From Spirochaetaceae bacterium (lineage in GTDB: Bacteria; Spirochaetota; Spirochaetia; SZUA-6; Fen-1364), in contig PMDT01000380.1 of the NCBI GenBank assembly GCA_003154555.1, positions 1 through 12,090 of the forward strand: 12,090 nt of DNA. Direction: 5' to 3'. Under the pieces are notes generated by a model, which saw only the letters and a program-made list of their open reading frames with translations, ran no database searches and was not told where the DNA came from. The translations under genes were made by a program, and so were the position numbers. Of this stretch, positions 1 to 6,219 are shown piece after piece. Position 1 is the first letter of the stretch. Each line of letters begins with the position of its first letter.

Positions 1-867
1 AGCCCCGTCGGTGTGGGCACGAACTCGTGGGGCGCGAAGAATGAGCGCGATCCCGGCAAGCGCGCCACATTCGAGGCGCTGATGAACGCGGGCATCACCC
101 TGTTCGACACGGCGGAGATCTACACCGGCGGCCGCTCGGAGCGCACGCTCGGGCAGTGCATCAGGGACACCGGGAAGGCGCCCGTGGTCCTCACGAAGTT
201 CTTCTCGCTGCCCTGGCGGCTGCGCGGCCCTGCCCTGACGTCCGCGCTCAAGGCGAGCCTCGCGAGACTCCAGCTCCTACGCGCGGATGTCTACCTGCTG
301 CATTTCCCTTTGCCGCCCGTTGCTCTGGAAACCTGGGCTGCGTTTCTTGCGGATGCGGTCAAGGCGGGGCTCACGAAATCTGTCGGCGTCTCCAACTGCT
401 CGCCCGCCCAGATGCGCCGCGCCCACGCTGCGCTCTCTGCACGCGGCGTGCCGCTTGCCTGCAACGAGGTGGAATACAGTCTCCTCAAACGGGCGCCGGA
501 AAAAACGGGCCTCCTGAGCCTCTGCAGGGAAATGGACGTGACCTTGATTGCGTACCGGCCGCTCGCCCAGGGCATGCTTTCGGGCAGATACTCTCCCGAG
601 CACCCGCCGGCAGGAGTCCGCAAGCTGCTTTATGGAAAAAAGTTTCTGTCGCAGGCGGCCCCTGTCGTCGAGGCGCTTCGAAGGATCGGTGCAAAGCACG
701 GAAAGACTGCTTCCCAGGCCGCCATCAACTGGATCATCTGCAAAGGCGCGCTTCCGATACCGGGCGCAAAGGACCCGCAGCAGGCCCGAGAAAACGCCGG
801 CGCCATGGGATGGCGCATGGCCCCCGAGGACATCGCCGCGCTGGACGCCCTGGGCGCGGGGGCCTGA
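1..867 (+). CDS. Aldo/keto reductase, 5'-truncated by window edge
   Basis: NAD(P)H-dependent carbonyl reductase of the AKR superfamily, presumably cytosolic; substrate unknown. The frame is open from base 1, so the GTG at 13 is an internal Val and the true start lies upstream. Counting from base 1, the classic tetrad is visible: Asp36 and Tyr41 (in FDTAEIYTGG), Lys66 (VVLTKFF) and His101 (YLLHFPL). A C-terminal cofactor-binding stretch follows (ALPIPGAKDPQQARENAGAM). The 288 visible residues make it nearly full length, with only about 10-20 residues missing. The last 121 codons including the stop (505-867) align without gaps to a truncated copy at 3278-3640, and the last 20 codons again to 10591-10650. 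Just past the stop lies a decayed minus-strand acyl-CoA ligase tail. The family call is firm. Confidence 0.93.
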   Translation, partial: SPVGVGTNSWGAKNERDPGKRATFEALMNAGITLFDTAEIYTGGRSERTLGQCIRDTGKAPVVLTKFFSLPWRLRGPALTSALKASLARLQLLRADVYLLHFPLPPVALETWAAFLADAVKAGLTKSVGVSNCSPAQMRRAHAALSARGVPLACNEVEYSLLKRAPEKTGLLSLCREMDVTLIAYRPLAQGMLSGRYSPEHPPAGVRKLLYGKKFLSQAAPVVEALRRIGAKHGKTASQAAINWIICKGALPIPGAKDPQQARENAGAMGWRMAPEDIAALDALGAGA

Positions 868-875
868 CGGCTGTC

Positions 876-926
876 CTACGACACGCCGAACAGGCGCTTC
901 AGCGTCACCGTCGACCCGCGAATAAG
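876..926 (-). pseudogene. Remnant of acyl-CoA ligase C-terminus
   Basis: Read on the minus strand, 926 down to 876 gives about 16 codons ending VTLKRLFGVS and a TAG stop. This resembles the end of the ligase at 10657, which finishes ETLKRLFSLS. The upstream ends match less well: RGST here against REGSTTENERNR there, as if seven codons were deleted. At DNA level the last 34 bases align without gaps with 28 identities to the junction at 10654-10687. An in-frame TGA sits at 927-929, so nothing more of the gene survives. The converging order AKR then ligase tail is the same as at 10591-10700, which supports shared ancestry. The match is short, so chance is not fully excluded. Confidence 0.5.
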
Positions 927-934
927 TCAGGCGG

Positions 935-970
935 AAAAAGAGGCCGGAGAGCGTGTGCCACTTCCCGGCC
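935..970 (-). terminator. Rho-independent terminator of the lipoprotein gene
   Basis: On the minus strand, 25 bases after the stop of the lipoprotein gene, GGCCGG (970-965) pairs with CCGGCC (947-942). The loop contains a further GTG/CAC pairing, and the stem is followed by TCTTTTT (941-935). GC stem plus T-run at the expected place make this a good intrinsic terminator. Confidence 0.75.
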
Positions 971-995
971 ATCATCCTCAATCGCGGAGGTCTTT

Positions 996-2918
996 TCAGA
1001 ATCTTGTCTGCACCACCTTGACATAGGCTGGTGCCGATCCAGCCGTTGCATACGTCGCAACTGCCTGGAGGGCACCGCTCGTCGGATCAATAGAGAAGAG
1101 ACCGACGCTGTTGTCATAGTAATCTGCCGTATAAAGATACTTTCCCGAGGGGTCGACGCAGACGGAATAGGTCGGCGTCCCAATCGAAAAGGGCGAACCG
1201 CTCACGGTCGACAAAGTGCCATCCAAAGCAATCCTGTATGCATATACAGAATGGGAGCTCATGCTCCCCACGTAAAGGAACCGGCCCGTTGGGTCGATAT
1301 CGAGCCCCTGCGGATCAGCACCAACGGCAACTGGAGTACCGACGGGGCTCAGTGCTCCGCTCGGGCTGGTAATTGAAAATGCGGCCACGGTATTGGTTCC
1401 GCAGTTCGCGCAGTACAAGAAAGGGCTCCTCGGATGCGCCGCAAGCGCCTGAGGTGCCGTCCCTGTTCCAGAAGGAAAGGCACCTACCGGGGTCAAGGCG
1501 CCTGTGGCGTTGTCGATAGTATAAGAGGATACAGTGCTGCTCCCGTTATTCCCCGTGAAGAAGAAGCTTCCCGTTGAATCCACGGCAGCGCCATACTGAT
1601 TAAGACCTTGTCCGGCAAACTGGTACGCAGGACCGGAGATAGGGCTGAGGTAGCCGGTGCTTTTGTCCATGTCGTAGACCGAAATCCAGTTCGAGGTGCC
1701 GGTACTGACGCAGTACAGGCGATTGTCCTTCTGGTCCACGGCAAGACTGTAGGGTTTTGCCGCCGTACCATAGGGCGAGGTCAAGACAGTCGTCGGCTGC
1801 CCCGTGGTGCGATCGACCCCCAAAGCGGAAATCGTATTTCCCGCATAATTTGCAGCGTAGAGAAACCTGCCCGATTGTGCCGACGCGATGTAACACGGGA
1901 GTGAGAAGCCGCCAATAGGGGAGCCGCTCAGGATAGATAGCCTGCCCGTATCAGGGCTCACGGAGAACATGGCCAGCGAATCCGAGCCGCAATTCCCAAT
2001 GTAGACGAATTCCTGCGCGAAGTTCGCCTGGATCGTCGCGGCTCCTCCGGTCAGCGTCACCGTGGTGGTGGCACTGTTTGCATCGGCAAAGCTCACGTTC
2101 GTCCCGGACGAGACCGTCCAATTCACGAAGAAGTAGCTGGAATTTGGAGTGGCGGTGAGTGCAACAGGCACGCCTTGCGTGCACTCTATCGTGCCCGCAG
2201 GGGAGGTTATCCCACCTCCGGGGCAGACCACTGTCAGCCCGTAGGCACCTGCGACGGTGAGATTCAACGTGCCTGCGTTGGCCGTGTTCCCCGCGGTGAC
2301 GGAGATATTTGGAACGTTTGCTGAATTGTAGCCCTGCATGCTGGCGTACACCGTGTACGTGCCCACCGGCACGGAGCTGATGGTGAATGCCCCTGCGTTG
2401 TCGGAGAGCGCCGCATACGAGGTGCCCGCAATGTAGACAACTATTCCGAGGTTGCCGCTGACCGCACCGTTCAGGGTCGCGGTGCCGGAGATCTGTCCCG
2501 TGGGGGTGAGCTGCAGATCAGAGGCCGTGACATCCTTGCCCGCTTCCACGGTCACGCCGGTTGCGACCGCCTTCTCCAGCGAGTCCCTGCTGCTGGCATA
2601 GACAGTGTATGTCCCGGCTGCGAGCCCCGTCAGCGCATACGCTCCACTTGCGTCGGTTGTGGCTTGCGCGGCAATCGCCCTGCTCCCGACGGTGCCTTTG
2701 GCGATAGCCTGCCTGACTGCAATGGTCCTGCCGGCGCCATCGACGCTTTCCGCCCCGATGATGATGCCGCTGTGGTCCGACTGACCGATGAACCGGGCAG
2801 TCCCGTTGATGCCACCGGTGGATGAGCCAATTGGCGGTTGACAGGAGAGAAGCAGAAGAAGGGTGGTGCCGACCAGGAACAACAGGCGCGATGCGAACCT
2901 CGACGAAAGGTGGGACAT
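996..2918 (-). CDS. Lipoprotein with regulatory-like Ig-fold domains and seven-bladed beta-propeller
   Basis: A 640-residue exported lipoprotein; function unknown. The signal peptide ends in a lipobox (LLLLSC) with Cys26 as the lipidation site. Residues about 37-138 and 141-222 are two carboxypeptidase-regulatory-like beta-sandwiches, each with a G-T-Y-T-V-Y-A-S motif. Residues about 226-300 resemble glycine-rich bacterial-Ig/InlB-type modules (TSPAGTIECTQGVPVALTAT, VNW). Residues about 303-640 hold seven repeats of the type Y-x-x-N-x-x-x-N-S-V-x-x-F-S-x-D-x-x-T-G-x-L, matching the lactonase (YncE-like) propeller family. No catalytic function can be read from this, since such propellers are often binding scaffolds. 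The ATG at 2918 is fixed by AGGAGG six bases upstream. It is a monocistronic unit with a sigma70-like promoter and an intrinsic terminator. Confidence 0.92.
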   Translation of the reverse strand: MSHLSSRFASRLLFLVGTTLLLLLSCQPPIGSSTGGINGTARFIGQSDHSGIIIGAESVDGAGRTIAVRQAIAKGTVGSRAIAAQATTDASGAYALTGLAAGTYTVYASSRDSLEKAVATGVTVEAGKDVTASDLQLTPTGQISGTATLNGAVSGNLGIVVYIAGTSYAALSDNAGAFTISSVPVGTYTVYASMQGYNSANVPNISVTAGNTANAGTLNLTVAGAYGLTVVCPGGGITSPAGTIECTQGVPVALTATPNSSYFFVNWTVSSGTNVSFADANSATTTVTLTGGAATIQANFAQEFVYIGNCGSDSLAMFSVSPDTGRLSILSGSPIGGFSLPCYIASAQSGRFLYAANYAGNTISALGVDRTTGQPTTVLTSPYGTAAKPYSLAVDQKDNRLYCVSTGTSNWISVYDMDKSTGYLSPISGPAYQFAGQGLNQYGAAVDSTGSFFFTGNNGSSTVSSYTIDNATGALTPVGAFPSGTGTAPQALAAHPRSPFLYCANCGTNTVAAFSITSPSGALSPVGTPVAVGADPQGLDIDPTGRFLYVGSMSSHSVYAYRIALDGTLSTVSGSPFSIGTPTYSVCVDPSGKYLYTADYYDNSVGLFSIDPTSGALQAVATYATAGSAPAYVKVVQTRF

Positions 2919-2924
2919 ACTTTG

Positions 2925-2930
2925 CCTCCT
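2925..2930 (-). promoter_or_regulatory. Ribosome binding site of the lipoprotein gene
   Basis: A perfect AGGAGG on the minus strand lies six bases before the ATG at 2918. It fixes the start and is followed at once by an SPII signal sequence. Confidence 0.85.
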
Positions 2931-2969
2931 GATGCTTTTTGGAATGCAGCTTTTATTATTGGACGGATA

Positions 2970-2997
2970 ATTCTAGCCGCAGAACAGCATCTGTCAA
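2970..2997 (-). promoter_or_regulatory. Sigma70-type promoter of the lipoprotein gene
   Basis: On the minus strand, a consensus TTGACA (2997-2992) is separated by 16 bases from TAGAAT (2975-2970, five of six consensus positions). Transcription would start near 2962, giving a leader of about 45 bases before the ATG at 2918. Confidence 0.7.
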
Positions 2998-3029
2998 GAG
3001 GGGGGTCATTTGAACGTGCCGATGCTACG

Positions 3030-3088
3030 GCGGGAGGCTCGCGCGCCTGTGCACCATGGCATGGCCGACAGGCCGCCGAGCCTCCCGC
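3030..3088. repeat. Long inverted repeat (hairpin)
   Basis: A perfect 12-bp inverted repeat, GCGGGAGGCTCG (3030-3041) against CGAGCCTCCCGC (3077-3088). After a symmetrical 3x3 mismatch it continues as an inner 6-bp stem, GCCTGT (3045-3050) against ACAGGC (3068-3073), leaving a 17-base loop. No T-run follows on either strand, so it is not an obvious terminator. It lies between the lipoprotein promoter and the transposase remnant and may be a mobile-element end or a palindromic intergenic repeat. Confidence 0.6.
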
Positions 3089-3131
3089 GCCCACGAATGC
3101 CCCCAAGCATCAACACGTCAGCACGCCTTCC

Positions 3132-3290
3132 AGCAGGAAAGCCCGGGCACGGCTACTGGCCAAGGTGTACGAACTGGACATCATGGCCTGTCTCCTATGC
3201 TGAAGCAAGATGGAAGTGATCGCTGTGATTTTCGATCCAGCCGAGACCCGCAAGGTAAAGGTCATCATCTGCCTGGCACGGGCCTCCTGA
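3132..3290 (+). pseudogene. Decayed 3' end of an IS91-like transposase
   Basis: Read in the frame of 3132, the translation runs SRKARARLLAKVYELDIMAC, then L-L-C, a TGA stop (3201-3203), then SKMEVIAVIFDPAETRK. This resembles the C-terminal tail of IS91-family (Y2-type) transposases: an arginine-rich stretch before [AR]RLLxKV[YF]E, a C-P-x-C-G-x-x-M zinc-knuckle-like motif, and an [IV]A[VF]I-x-D-P tail. Here the knuckle is damaged (CLLC with a stop where Gly is expected). The reading frame runs out at 3290, overlapping the point (3278) where AKR homology begins in another frame. The N-terminal catalytic part is absent. The assignment rests on recalled family motifs, not a search. Confidence 0.6.
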
Positions 3291-3640
3291 GCCTCTGCAT
3301 GGAAATGGGTGTGACCCTTGTCGCCTACCGACCGCTCGCCCAGGGAATGCTGTCCGGCAAATGCTCGGCGGAGAATCCCCCGACCGGCATACGCAAGCTG
3401 CTCTATGGAAAAAGGTTTCTGTCGCAGGCAGCCCCCGTCGTCGACGCGCTGCGAAGGATCGGTGAAAAGCACGGAAGGACCGCTTCCCAGGTCGCGGTCA
3501 ACTGGGTCATCTGCAAAGGGGCGCTTCCCATCCCGGGCGCAAAGGATCCGCAACAGGCGCGCGAGAACGCCGGCGCAATGGGCTGGCGTCTGGCCCCTGA
3601 GGACATCGCCGAGCTGGATGCGCTGAGCGCCGGAGACTGA
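3278..3640 (+). pseudogene. Truncated second copy of the aldo/keto reductase (C-terminal third)
   Basis: These 121 codons including the stop align gap-free with 505-867 of the first AKR, from TGLLSLC to the end. They keep AYRPLAQGMLSG, LLYGK-FLSQAAPVV and ALPIPGAKDPQQARENAGAM. The N-terminal half, with the catalytic Asp, Tyr, Lys and His, is missing, so the fragment cannot be an active reductase. The frame stays open upstream to 3056, but that part shows no AKR similarity. At the left edge, AKR homology begins abruptly inside the transposase remnant in a different frame, marking a recombination breakpoint. The 3' end plus 25 bases beyond the stop is repeated at 10591-10675. Confidence 0.85.
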
Positions 3641-3665
3641 TCCGTCTTATGACAGGCTGAAAAGC
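3581..3665 (+). repeat. Direct repeat, left copy (AKR end / ligase end junction)
   Basis: These 85 bases match 10591-10675 without gaps at 80 positions. All five mismatches fall in the AKR codons; the final 29 bases (3637-3665) are identical. The repeat covers the last 20 AKR codons, the AKR stop, and the final five codons plus stop of the minus-strand ligase (TAA at 3649-3647, reading LFSLS). Similarity ends sharply after base 3665. Confidence 0.85.
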
Positions 3666-4026
3666 ACCCACGGCTTCGGACACCGCGGAAATATCCACGG
3701 CAGCAATTATTGGGTTGGCCAGTTTGGCGATGCGGCTGCTACCAGAGTCACCTGTTCTGCGAGAAACGGGCTTGGCTGCATATCTCTTGCGATTTTTTCG
3801 CTTACCGTGATGCTTCTTCGAGCATCTTTAAGGGCGTCGGTACCCTTCAGCTTCTGGCTATATTCACACCCCCGCAACTTCGTCCATTCTCCATCATCAT
3901 GCCATGCCTGCGAAGGCTCAGGGGACGACAGTCGAGCCGAGTCCGCCTCTTGCCACGCCCGTCCGTGGCCGGCGCGGGGCCCACGTTCTTGCCGTTTAAC
4001 CAGAACGGGAGCCGTAGTAGTTGCTG
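3666..4026. other. Gene-poor stretch with one unexplained open frame
   Basis: No gene is supported here. The minus strand holds one frame with no stop from about 4024 down to a TAA at 3709-3707, about 105 codons. Its second half reads like protein (LKGTDALKDARRSITVSEK), but there is no ATG or GTG start and I do not recognise it. A weak 6-bp hairpin (GATGCT 3809-3814 / AGCATC 3821-3826) is present without a proper T-run. This may be decayed coding DNA left of the exported-protein gene. Confidence 0.35.
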
Positions 4027-4554
4027 TCAGTTATAGTAGTAATAGTCGCCTGAGCCCTGGCCCCCGCCCATCCATGAAACATAGCCTTCAAGGTCTGCCT
4101 CAAAGCCTTTCCTGGAATAACCAACCGATGCCTCTGCGTCGATTGCAAGGTCATTGACCAGGAAATCTGATTTATAGAGATTCAAGGGTATCAGTTTTAT
4201 GCCTGAAACAAGACTGAGCATGTAGTTGGGGCCGTCATCGCCATCGTCACGCAGGAGGCTGGCCCTGAGCTTTATCGGAATGACAAAATTGGAATCAGGC
4301 TGCGGATCCAGATAGTACAAGGCCTCAAAGCCAATCAACACTCTATGTCCGAAATTGAAGGTCAACCCGCCGCCGAACTTGCCCGTGCCGAAAACTTCCA
4401 GTTCCCAGATAATCGATGGTCGTATGTCTGGAAGTGTAAATGTCACGCCAACTCCCGTTCCCACTCCGCCATATTGGGTGTACAGGGGATCAAGAGCGAT
4501 GGCTCCCGGGACACAAGAAAAAATGATCAGGCAAGCAAAGACAAACCGTTTCAA
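4027..4554 (-). CDS. Exported protein of unknown function, possible outer-membrane beta-barrel
   Basis: About 175 residues with an N-terminal signal peptide (KRFVFACLIIFSCVPGAIA, cleavage probably after Ala20). The mature part is rich in Gly and aromatics, with alternating strands such as GGGLTFNFGHRVLIGFEALY and KGFEADLEGYVSW, as in small outer-membrane barrels. It ends in YYYYN rather than the usual terminal Phe. An ATG at 4587 in the same frame would add 11 charged residues before the signal peptide and has no RBS. The TTG at 4554 has GGAGG six bases upstream and gives a conventional signal peptide, so I prefer it. Just past the stop, another frame reads SNYYGSRSG and a stop, as if the Gly/Tyr-rich tail once continued. 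It diverges from the caspase-like pair. Confidence 0.72.
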   Translation of the reverse strand: MKRFVFACLIIFSCVPGAIALDPLYTQYGGVGTGVGVTFTLPDIRPSIIWELEVFGTGKFGGGLTFNFGHRVLIGFEALYYLDPQPDSNFVIPIKLRASLLRDDGDDGPNYMLSLVSGIKLIPLNLYKSDFLVNDLAIDAEASVGYSRKGFEADLEGYVSWMGGGQGSGDYYYYN

Positions 4555-4560
4555 GATGGA

Positions 4561-4565
4561 CCTCC
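4561..4565 (-). promoter_or_regulatory. Ribosome binding site deciding a TTG start
   Basis: GGAGG on the minus strand lies six bases before TTG 4554-4552. The competing ATG at 4587-4585 is preceded by TATACT and no Shine-Dalgarno sequence. Confidence 0.6.
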
Positions 4566-4587
4566 ATGGTTTTTGTTCATCTGTCAT

Positions 4588-4593
4588 AGTATA
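4588..4593 (-). promoter_or_regulatory. Possible -10 element of the exported-protein gene
   Basis: TATACT on the minus strand matches the -10 consensus at five of six positions. It would place transcription start near 4581, inside the longer ORF, consistent with the TTG start. No good -35 is seen at 16-18 bases, so this is tentative. Confidence 0.3.
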
Positions 4594-4791
4594 CCGAAAC
4601 GGCTTGAAATCCCATGCAGGAGAGCGCGGTTCTGCGACGATTGCATTTGACCCGGTTCCGTAAACAGGTTTGAAACAAGCTGAGCTTGAGGGGCTGGGGT
4701 TCTATCGCAAGTGCTTGCAGCTGGGGATTCCGCCGTTGTCTTGGTTTGCGAGTGGCGGCCACTGACGGCTGTCCTGCGGCTTGCGGCGATC

Positions 4792-4820
4792 TTGACACCG
4801 ACGCACGTGTGTCATAGGTT
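4792..4820 (+). promoter_or_regulatory. Sigma70-type promoter of the caspase-like gene pair
   Basis: A perfect TTGACA (4792-4797), a 17-base spacer, then TAGGTT (4815-4820), which keeps the first T, the A and the last T of the -10 box. Transcription would start near 4827, about 20 bases before the ATG at 4846. This argues against the in-frame GTG at 4807 as the start. Confidence 0.5.
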
Positions 4821-4845
4821 TTTCGCGAACGTTTATTCAGGAAAG

Positions 4846-6219
4846 ATGGACGCAGGAATGGATCCCATTCTCAAGTACGCGATGCTCGTTGTCTTTGCCG
4901 CGGTTATGTTCAGCACAGCGCCCAGCGTGCCTGCGCACGCCGCGGACTATGGACTTGTCATAGTCGAAAGCAGCTATGCCGACATGAATCTTCCAGAAGC
5001 CGTCGAAGAAGGCCGGCTCATGGAGAAGGCGCTCACGCAAGACGGTTTCCAGGTTGTCTTCAAGCAGAATCTTGGACGACGGGAGCTGGTCGATCTCATT
5101 CAATCGTTCGAGGAGCGCCCCACCCCTGCCGACAGGGTGTGCATCTTCTATTCGGGAGTCGGATTCTCTTACGAGGACGTGAACTATCTTCTCCCTACGA
5201 GCGCGCTCATCCGCTCCGGCGCCGATATCGAGTTCGAAGCCATGCCGCTCGACCGGCTCTGTGCAGGATTGTCTGCAAAGGGTGTAGCTCTTGCAGTCTT
5301 CATCGATGGGAATCGCAGGCACCCGGTACTCTCCATCGACAAAGTCAGCCCGGGCTTTTCTCTCACAGGAGGACTTCCCAACACATTGATGCTGTACGCA
5401 GGTGGTGTCGGTGAAAGCCGAGCCATTGATGGGCAGGTTGGCGTCTTTGCAAGGACTCTGGCAACCATGCTGAGGGTTCCTGGCCTGGAGCTGAACCAGA
5501 TCATCAACAGCGTCCGCAAAGCATCTCTGGCTAGCTCCCGCCTCGTGCCCGTAGCGACGAATGCGCTTCTCGGCGACTGGTATTTCCTTCCCGGTCCTAA
5601 CTCCGTAGCGCTCGCAAAAGGAACGTTTTCCTTTTCCGTCCGCACCACCCTGGAAGGGCTCCAGGTCTTTGTCGACGGAGTGCGGGCGGGCGTGGCACCC
5701 CTCGAGCTGGAGCTTTCCGCGGGATCGCATCATATCCTCTATCGTCATCCTCTCAAGGAAAGCCTGGAGGAAGACGTGATCGGGATTCCCTCTCAGAGCA
5801 TCGTATCGACGCCGCAGTTGCTGCCCAATCGGAACTTTCGCATCTCGGAGCTCCTTGTCGAAAAGCAGGATCTTATTCTCAAACGCAGTGCATTCATCTC
5901 TTCCCATCTGCTCGTGAGCGGCGCGAAGGAAGTGTCAATGGACACGTTCTGGGGAGGACTTGCGACAGGCGCAGCCCTCGTGGCCTGGACAGGAATCATC
6001 TGGAACGTGGAAACCAATGGCAATCCTTCTGATCCGAACTATCCCATGCGCGGGGTCACCTCCGGCGATATGGCGGTTGCGGCAGGCATTTCGTTGGGGA
6101 TTGGCGCTGTCGCCGGACTTGGGTATCTCTTGTTCGCTCCCAAGGCAAGCACAAAGGCCTATGACGAACGGCTTGCAGCCATCGATGCGGAGATCGCCGA
6201 GTTGGAAAAGACACGATGA
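4846..6219 (+). CDS. Caspase-like pseudoenzyme with PEGA-like domain and C-terminal membrane hairpin
   Basis: A 457-residue exported paralogue of the next gene. A signal peptide (cleavage near AHA-AD, residue 32) precedes a caspase (peptidase C14) fold at about 34-248. The fold is recognisable from VNYLLP and the strand order, but both catalytic positions are lost. Where the partner has AGHG this protein has SGVG (His to Val105), and where the partner has LDACRDNP it has IDGNRRHP (Cys to Asn156). It is therefore probably not a protease. A PEGA-like beta-domain follows (about 262-303, VFVDGVRAGVAPLELELSAG), then a helix, two hydrophobic segments (about 366-387 and 407-430) and a short charged coiled tail. 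The ATG at 4846 is preferred from promoter position; the ATG at 4858 is also possible. Its TGA overlaps the next ATG. Confidence 0.85.
   Translation: MDAGMDPILKYAMLVVFAAVMFSTAPSVPAHAADYGLVIVESSYADMNLPEAVEEGRLMEKALTQDGFQVVFKQNLGRRELVDLIQSFEERPTPADRVCIFYSGVGFSYEDVNYLLPTSALIRSGADIEFEAMPLDRLCAGLSAKGVALAVFIDGNRRHPVLSIDKVSPGFSLTGGLPNTLMLYAGGVGESRAIDGQVGVFARTLATMLRVPGLELNQIINSVRKASLASSRLVPVATNALLGDWYFLPGPNSVALAKGTFSFSVRTTLEGLQVFVDGVRAGVAPLELELSAGSHHILYRHPLKESLEEDVIGIPSQSIVSTPQLLPNRNFRISELLVEKQDLILKRSAFISSHLLVSGAKEVSMDTFWGGLATGAALVAWTGIIWNVETNGNPSDPNYPMRGVTSGDMAVAAGISLGIGAVAGLGYLLFAPKASTKAYDERLAAIDAEIAELEKTR

Noticed and set aside
13..15. GTG as the start of the first AKR
   Set aside because: The frame is open to base 1 and the family needs residues before this Val; the start is outside the window.
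277..981. Minus-strand ORF of 234 codons antisense to the AKR
   Set aside because: Lies opposite a well-supported AKR and runs through the lipoprotein terminator; no family features.
156..1376. Long plus-strand ORF of 406 codons
   Set aside because: It overlaps the AKR and the lipoprotein in other frames; the product is Arg/Cys/Pro-rich with no recognisable motif. A GC-rich shadow.
3056..3640. Intact 194-codon gene
   Set aside because: Only the part from 3278 has AKR similarity; the earlier part overlaps the hairpin and transposase remnant and has no RBS. Treated as a pseudogene fragment.
3809..3826. Hairpin GATGCT/AGCATC as a terminator
   Set aside because: Stem is short and AT-balanced, followed by only three T, and no gene ends just before it on either strand.
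4837..5907. Minus-strand ORF of 356 codons opposite the first caspase-like gene
   Set aside because: Antisense shadow: the plus frame has signal peptide, caspase-like, PEGA-like and membrane features, and the minus frame has none.
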